From NCBI RefSeq assembly GCF_030272615.1, contig NC_081415.1:192042270-192106269 (forward strand): 64,000 bases of DNA, given 5' to 3'. The translations under genes and the position numbers were made by a program. The stretch is from Cryptomeria japonica. Lineage: Eukaryota > Streptophyta > Pinopsida > Cupressales > Cupressaceae. Below are positions 59,360 through 64,000 of the stretch, one piece after another; position 1 is the stretch's first letter; every line of letters starts with the position of its first letter. Under the pieces are notes generated by a model. The model worked only from the letters and a program-made list of their open reading frames with translations. It made no database searches and had not been told where the DNA came from.

Positions 59360-59698
59360 TTTGCTTGCAAGCTTTTGTTGAAGTTGTGTGAAAATGATGA
59401 TGAGTTTTTGATGAAATGAGAGATTGATGGTTGGTGAATTGTGTTGCATGTAGATCTCTAGCACTCTTAAGGTAGATGTAACCGAAATTCTTTCTTTGAA
59501 TTGCTTGCTTGTTTGATAAATTTTGATGTGATAAGGTGTAGAGAAATCTGAGATGTGTTACAGATTGAACTACCTAGTAATGAGAGGATTCACTCATGAA
59601 CTAGTTTTACCCTGCGTAGATGTGTCTCTTAGGATGAGCTTATCCTAGATGTAGAAACACTCTAAAAAGTGATGTGATGTGTTTGATTCAAGCAATAT

Positions 59699-60331
59699 CT
59701 AAAAGAGAACTTGGGACAAGAACCTCTTAATGTTTTGAGAGTTGGGATGGATTGATGATGAAGTGATGATGTATGAGTAAGATAATGGATAAAATGATTT
59801 CAACTTCAATAAAAACTGTGTCACAAATGGGACAAACTCTACCTCTTCTCTTTCGGGTGTTGGTGGTATTTCTCGAGCTACATTGTATGTGATACAGACG
59901 TTTGGGAAAAAGTTGGGATTAATCTTACCTCCTTGGTTTTTGTGATAACTCAAAGCTCTATATTGCATAAAAGCTCTGTGGTTCAATGACTTTGAATCAA
60001 ATTCGTTTGTTTTGCCTTGAAGGTAGAGACGCATGTGACGTAGAAAAAATCTATGGGAGACAAAGATTTGTCTATTTAGATAGAAGAATTTCCTCCTTTT
60101 GATCAAAGCCTTTGAGGTCAATGGTCTTCTTTTCAAGTTGATATTCTGATGATGCTTCTTCTTTCGCAAGATGTGAAGAATGGTCATAAAGTTTGATTCT
60201 TTTGTTGTTTGCACTTTGTTTTTGATATTTTTGGTTGTTTTGAAAGATGTTTGGTTGGATGAATACTTTGTTTTTGGAAGTGATTTTTTTGATTCTTCTT
60301 TGACAAGAAAACAAAGCAAGCACACAAACAC
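59699..60331 (-). other. 210-codon open frame in the Tat-2 leader, unknown
   Basis: Lies upstream of gag in element sense. Its second half (NHRAFMQYRALSYHKNQ, FFPNVCITYNVAREIPPTP, EREEVEFVPF) has ordinary protein-like composition, while the first half is Lys-rich. Some Tat relatives such as Ogre carry an extra ORF upstream of gag. I recognise no domain, so it may be a remnant of such an ORF or chance. Confidence 0.35.
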
Positions 60332-60356
60332 AAGAATGTTGCCTTAAAAGACACAA

Positions 60357-61740
60357 ATGAGTATGGGTCTAGATCAACCCAATCTTTGGACTTTGTATGA
60401 CTCTTTCTTTTAGATGTATTTTAAGGTGTATTTCCAAAGCTTGAAGTCGGCTTAATTTGTACTTGGTCTTGACTAACACGAAGACATTTTGAACACTTTT
60501 TATCCCTAAGGTCAAATGGCCAGTTGTGATAAATTTAGCCCACATCTTGATATTTCTTTGACTTTGGTACTACATACCTTATGAATCCCGCCGTGGCAGG
60601 TAAGGATGTGATACATTAAGTCTTGCATGAGCATAACAAATTGACGATCCCTATGATGGGGGAGTCACCACTTTTATCAAGTCACAAGTGACTTTTAAAA
60701 AAGCTATGTTTCTACTCAAGGAAATATGTATGGTGATTATCTTAGGAGCAAAACCATCTATGCTTTTGCACTAAATTATATCGCAAATATCCTCAATCAA
60801 TAGAACGGGTGGGCTACTACTTAAAGGTGTTTAGTCATGTTCGATGTTTTTGGACATAAGTTCATTCTGTAGTGACTCACTTAAGAGCCTTGTAACTAGT
60901 GGTGAGACCCATTTGTCCTTTCGGCCAGTTACACTGTAGGAACAACTATACCCAAGGCTAAGACTTTCACTCTCACCTAATTTTTATAGCAGCTCGAAGG
61001 ATTTACCGCACGAGGTCATTCCCAAGAGTGATGTGTCTCTTGGCAGGCCTCTCTTAAAAAGATAAAAATTTTGAGTGTTACTAACACTTTTCTCTTGCAC
61101 CTAGGACCACGAAAGCCAAGAGAGAGAATAGTGTGTGTTAGAAGTAGGACCACTCGACCAACCTTTTTGTACAAGTGTGCCAAGCATGAAAAACACTTAT
61201 TCTTTTTAATTTGCCATTGCAATGTGATCTAACTATTTGGAGATGTTGCTCCAACATTTATGGTGTTCTTTTTAACTTCAAAGGCAATATGTTTGAGTAA
61301 ACTAGAATTTGAAATCCTGGTCAACTTAATGAAAAACACGTTTGTATGAAGTAAAGTCGCTTGCAAAAATCAAAACAAGTGGATTGTGTATTTTATGTGC
61401 ACCAAAAATTGAAGTGTGGATTGTAAATTCTTTAGTTTGATGCAAGAAAATGGAATTGTTGATTTTAAGCACCAAATAAAGTGTGTTTCCTAACTTGCAA
61501 GAAAACAAATGTTGTTTTGTTCAGATTTTAATGCACCAAAGAAACAAGTGATCCTAACTGAAAAACAAGGGAAAATTTGTTTGTTCAATTTTTAAAACAC
61601 CAAAATAAAGTTTTTGATTTTAAAAAGGTGAGTTTTTAAACCTGCACAAACAACAACCGGTTAGTAAAATCCATATCTAAGGGGGGCTTCCACAAGCCTA
61701 AATTTTTTCACTTTTTCGGTTATAAGGTCTTTTTTTACAA
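60357..61740. other. Tat-2 leader, no gene seen
   Basis: Non-coding leader between PBS and gag. No recognised domain on either strand. Confidence 0.5.
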
Positions 61741-61754
61741 TATTCTGTTGCAAT

Positions 61755-61976
61755 AGCGCTAGTCTGTGTTTGAACATAAGCGCTATTTAACACAAATGCG
61801 CTAAAAGAAAAAGAAAGACAGAGGGCAAAAGCGTTGAAAAAAGGTCAATAGCGCCAAAACAGTTTCAAAAGCACCAAAACAGTTTCAACAGTGCTAATAA
61901 TGATGCAATAGCGCTATTTTAAGAACAATAGCGCTAGAACAAGTATCAATAGTGCTAGAACGCGATCAATAGCGCT
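61755..61976. repeat. AGCGCT palindrome array, Tat-2 leader
   Basis: Exact AGCGCT occurs at 61755, 61779, 61910, 61930 and 61971, with variants AGCGCC, AGTGCT, AGCACC and AGCGTT between. The unit is about CAATAGCGCTA(A/G)AAC, 15-20 bases. It ends about 70 bases from the PBS. It shares the core motif and flanking AT pattern with the array at 46837-47141. Confidence 0.9.
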
Positions 61977-62042
61977 AAAGCGCAACTTGTCTGACAATTT
62001 CAACATGCAAACATGTTATTGGTTAAAAAAAAATGATTTCTT

Positions 62043-62070
62043 GGGTGTTCGATTCATGTCAGGTTCACCA
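62043..62070 (-). other. PBS of Tat-2 with long tRNA complementarity
   Basis: Two bases inside the LTR end, the minus strand begins TGGTGAACCTGACATGAATC. Its complement reads like a tRNA 3' end, with a T-loop-like TTCGATTC and ...GGTTCACCA. The matching tRNA was not identified by eye. Confidence 0.75.
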
Positions 62071-62072
62071 AA

Positions 62073-63461
62073 TGATGCTCTGCAAAATGGACAAGGTTAG
62101 TCTGAGATAGATAACACACACACAAGAAATCGTTAGTGTTAATCAATCAAAAACTAATCTAAACAGGCATATCAAAAGAGATACTAAAAACATAAAAGCA
62201 TATTTAACTAAAGAAGCAAATATGATGAGACATCTCCAAATACCTCCTAACATGCTCTCAGCTTCTTCTCCTTTGTTCCTCTCCTCTCCAAGTTCCAAAA
62301 TAGTGTAGCTCTCAGCAACTTTTTGCACTATGGATGCTTATGGATGATTGAGATTTGAGTATTTTGCTCCAAATGTAAAATGAAAAGCTAAAATACTAGA
62401 TGCTATTGAAAATGATTGATCTTAACTAAAATAACAGAGATATTAGTTTGCTATGCTAAATGCTCTCTAAAATGCCTATAGGTTAAATGCATACAAGTTT
62501 TCAGGATCTGGATTATGAAGAAATGGGCTCTATTTATAGGAAAAATGGAGCAATGGATGGTTGAGATTGAGTAATCTCAACAAGGGTCAGGATTAAATGA
62601 TTTCAAATCCATGTGAGGGCTTTCAACCCAATCCTAGGATGACAAGTGTCAATGTGAGATAGGTTGAGAGGAAAGGGTATAAGCATTAAATGCTTGACAT
62701 GACTTTGGGAGTTAAGGTCAAGGTTAATTAAATGAATAAAATCTTTATTCAAAGAATAAAGCTTTTATCCAATAGATAAATTCTTGTGCAAAGGCAAGAG
62801 GGATAAATATGGTCAAAGTAATAAATGCTTGGGGGGACAAGTTTGAAATAACCATAAATGGTTATGTAAGAGCCATTAATAGTCATGTAAGAGCCATTAG
62901 TGGTCTTTGAAGACTTTAGAGGTTAAGTTGTTTGAACACACAAAGCATTAAATGCTTTTCAAAGACTTTTGAAGTCTTTGAGAAGTGACTCCATTTTGCT
63001 TAGGAATGTGACAATAATTAGGGGATGGATTAGGCTAATTAGGAAGGGGTTAGAAGAATCTAGAAGGGGATTAGATTTTGCAGTTGGATTTGGTGGGTGA
63101 GGGAAAATAGGATTTTTATTTAAAATAAAATTAGTTTATTTCAATAAATGTGTGCAAGTTGCATTTGTAGGAAAATGCAAGTGGGGGGGGGGGGGGTTTA
63201 AATGATTTAAATAAATGTTAATTTATTTAAAAGAGGAAAAGGGGGATTTAATTAAATAAATAGATTTTATTCATTTAATTGATTGTGAATTTGGTATAGT
63301 GAATTAATTAAAATAAATTGAATAATTTATTTAATTAATAGGAGAATTTTTGAAGATAAATTAATTAAATATTAATTTAATTAACTGATGGCTAGTGGAT
63401 TTTTAATTAAATATATAGCAAATATTCATTTAATTAAACTGGACAGATTTATGTGACTACA
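62073..63461 (-). repeat. 5' LTR of Tat-2
   Basis: The 1,389-bp LTR begins TGTAGTCACATAAATC and ends GAGCATCA on the minus strand. A TATA box (CCTATAAATA) lies at 62531-62540. The U3 tip 63093-63461 is the only part kept in the other LTR. A run of 14-15 G is at 63183. Confidence 0.85.
62531..62540 (-). promoter_or_regulatory. TATA box of the Tat-2 LTR promoter
   Basis: CCTATAAATA on the minus strand, about 920 bases into the LTR. It is the likely core promoter for the genomic RNA. Confidence 0.7.
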
Positions 63462-63522
63462 AGAACAATTCGTCAACGATTTATATAAAATTCTCAAAAT
63501 CATTCTACTCTGAACCATAGAA

Positions 63523-63911
63523 TCAATGAAGTGAGCCTTTAGGATCAAGTCTAACCTTTATTGTTTCAAGTATTGCCTCGTGGTCAGATTCATGAACTTT
63601 GCATAAAATCTTGTTATGAGGTCTACCATGATACTTCATCAAATGAATATGTGTTGCAACAACAAGGTTAGAGAAATGAAGAATATGTCTGTGTGTTTCA
63701 AAGTCCTCGAACAACCAAACATCAGAATTCTTGATAGGGTATCTCCGAAGCCATGTTCCTATAATGACAACAGACCATATTGGGTACTCAATACCCTCTT
63801 CGTCAATGATTGTGGTTGACAATTTTCTTTTAGGTTCAACACAACGACACAAATAGTAATCTGTTCCTTCTTCATTGTTCTCTTCTGCAACAACTGCATA
63901 CACATGACCTG
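63523..63911 (-). CDS. Exon of an unrecognised gene, partial
   Basis: A 129-codon exon on the minus strand follows an acceptor (AAAATGCAG) at about 63912 and ends in a stop at 63523. It includes EEGTDYYLCRCVEPKRKL, EEGIEYPIWSVVIIGTWLRR, DVWLFEDFETH and VVATHIHLMKYHGRP. The even amino-acid composition and clean splice acceptor suggest a true coding exon. I do not recognise the family; a transposon-borne gene is possible. Upstream exons would lie beyond the window. The stop is 62 bases from the Tat-2 LTR. Confidence 0.55.
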
Positions 63912-64000
63912 CATTTTATAAAGTGTTAATTAATACCAAAAATAAAGTATGATGTACAACAAAATGAACCAAAAAGAATACTTGCAAAAAAATTAACTCA

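Larger units (their letters stand above)
45860..63461 (-). mobile_element. Ty3/gypsy Tat-lineage giant element (Tat-2) with antisense PMD gene
   Basis: A 17.6-kb minus-strand element. In element order: 5' LTR 63461-62073, PBS 62070-62043, leader with an AGCGCT array, gag, protease, linker, RT, RNase H, archaeal-type RNase H, integrase, a minisatellite, a long AT-rich tract, the PMD gene on the opposite strand, PPT, and a 3' LTR truncated to 393 bp. Dual RNase H is diagnostic for Tat. The element lacks most of the 3' LTR, so no target duplication can be tested. Confidence 0.9.

Noticed and set aside
63093-63461. A short 369-bp LTR with TG/CA ends for Tat-2
   Set aside because: No PBS follows at 63093, whereas a TATA box (62531) and a good PBS two bases beyond 62073 support the 1,389-bp LTR; the short match reflects truncation of the other copy.

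Overview
The window looks like nuclear DNA from a vascular plant with a large, retrotransposon-rich genome. A gymnosperm is the best guess: introns are kilobases long, layered LTR retrotransposons are heavily decayed, the DNA is AT-rich, and there is only one clear host gene. This assignment is inference.

Layout. Positions 583-6028 hold a minus-strand Ty1/copia element (here copia-A) with both LTRs, a primer-binding site (PBS) and a polypurine tract (PPT); it appears to lie in an early intron of the host gene. Positions 6756-18369 (+) carry exons of an ENTH-domain epsin (EPSIN2/3-like clathrin adaptor); its first exon is outside the window. The last big intron (8742-16576, 7.8 kb) holds small repeats and a 5S-rRNA-derived insertion. 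Positions 18370-25900 have no recognisable gene but contain an LTR-like promoter region and degenerate arrays.

Positions 26240-36450 (+) are the pol remnant of a Ty3/gypsy Tat-lineage element (Tat-1). It is split between its two RNase H domains by a complete copia element (copia-B, 26729-33845, TSD ATGTC). Positions 37441-40757 hold a solo LTR with a perfect TSD (CTTCT), part of which is duplicated as an inverted repeat around a 61-bp-stem palindrome, plus a 1.2-kb insertion. Positions 41449-42030 are another LTR fragment.

Positions 42125-45055 hold a 29-bp-period array of CpG-rich palindromes followed by an unrecognised gene of about nine exons with several in-frame stops. A 359-bp-period duplication lies at 45211-45861.

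Positions 45860-63461 are a 17.6-kb minus-strand Tat-lineage element (Tat-2): 5' LTR, PBS, 2.7-kb leader, gag, protease, RT, RNase H, second (archaeal-type) RNase H, integrase and truncated 3' LTR. Between integrase and 3' LTR it carries, on the opposite strand, a spliced plant mobile domain (PMD) gene. The palindrome AGCGCT and its CpG-decay variants are arrayed at both internal ends of this element: in intron 1 of the PMD gene and just inside the PBS. This pairing of an antisense PMD gene with two subterminal palindrome arrays is the most unusual system in the window. The last 480 bases hold one minus-strand exon of an unrecognised gene.
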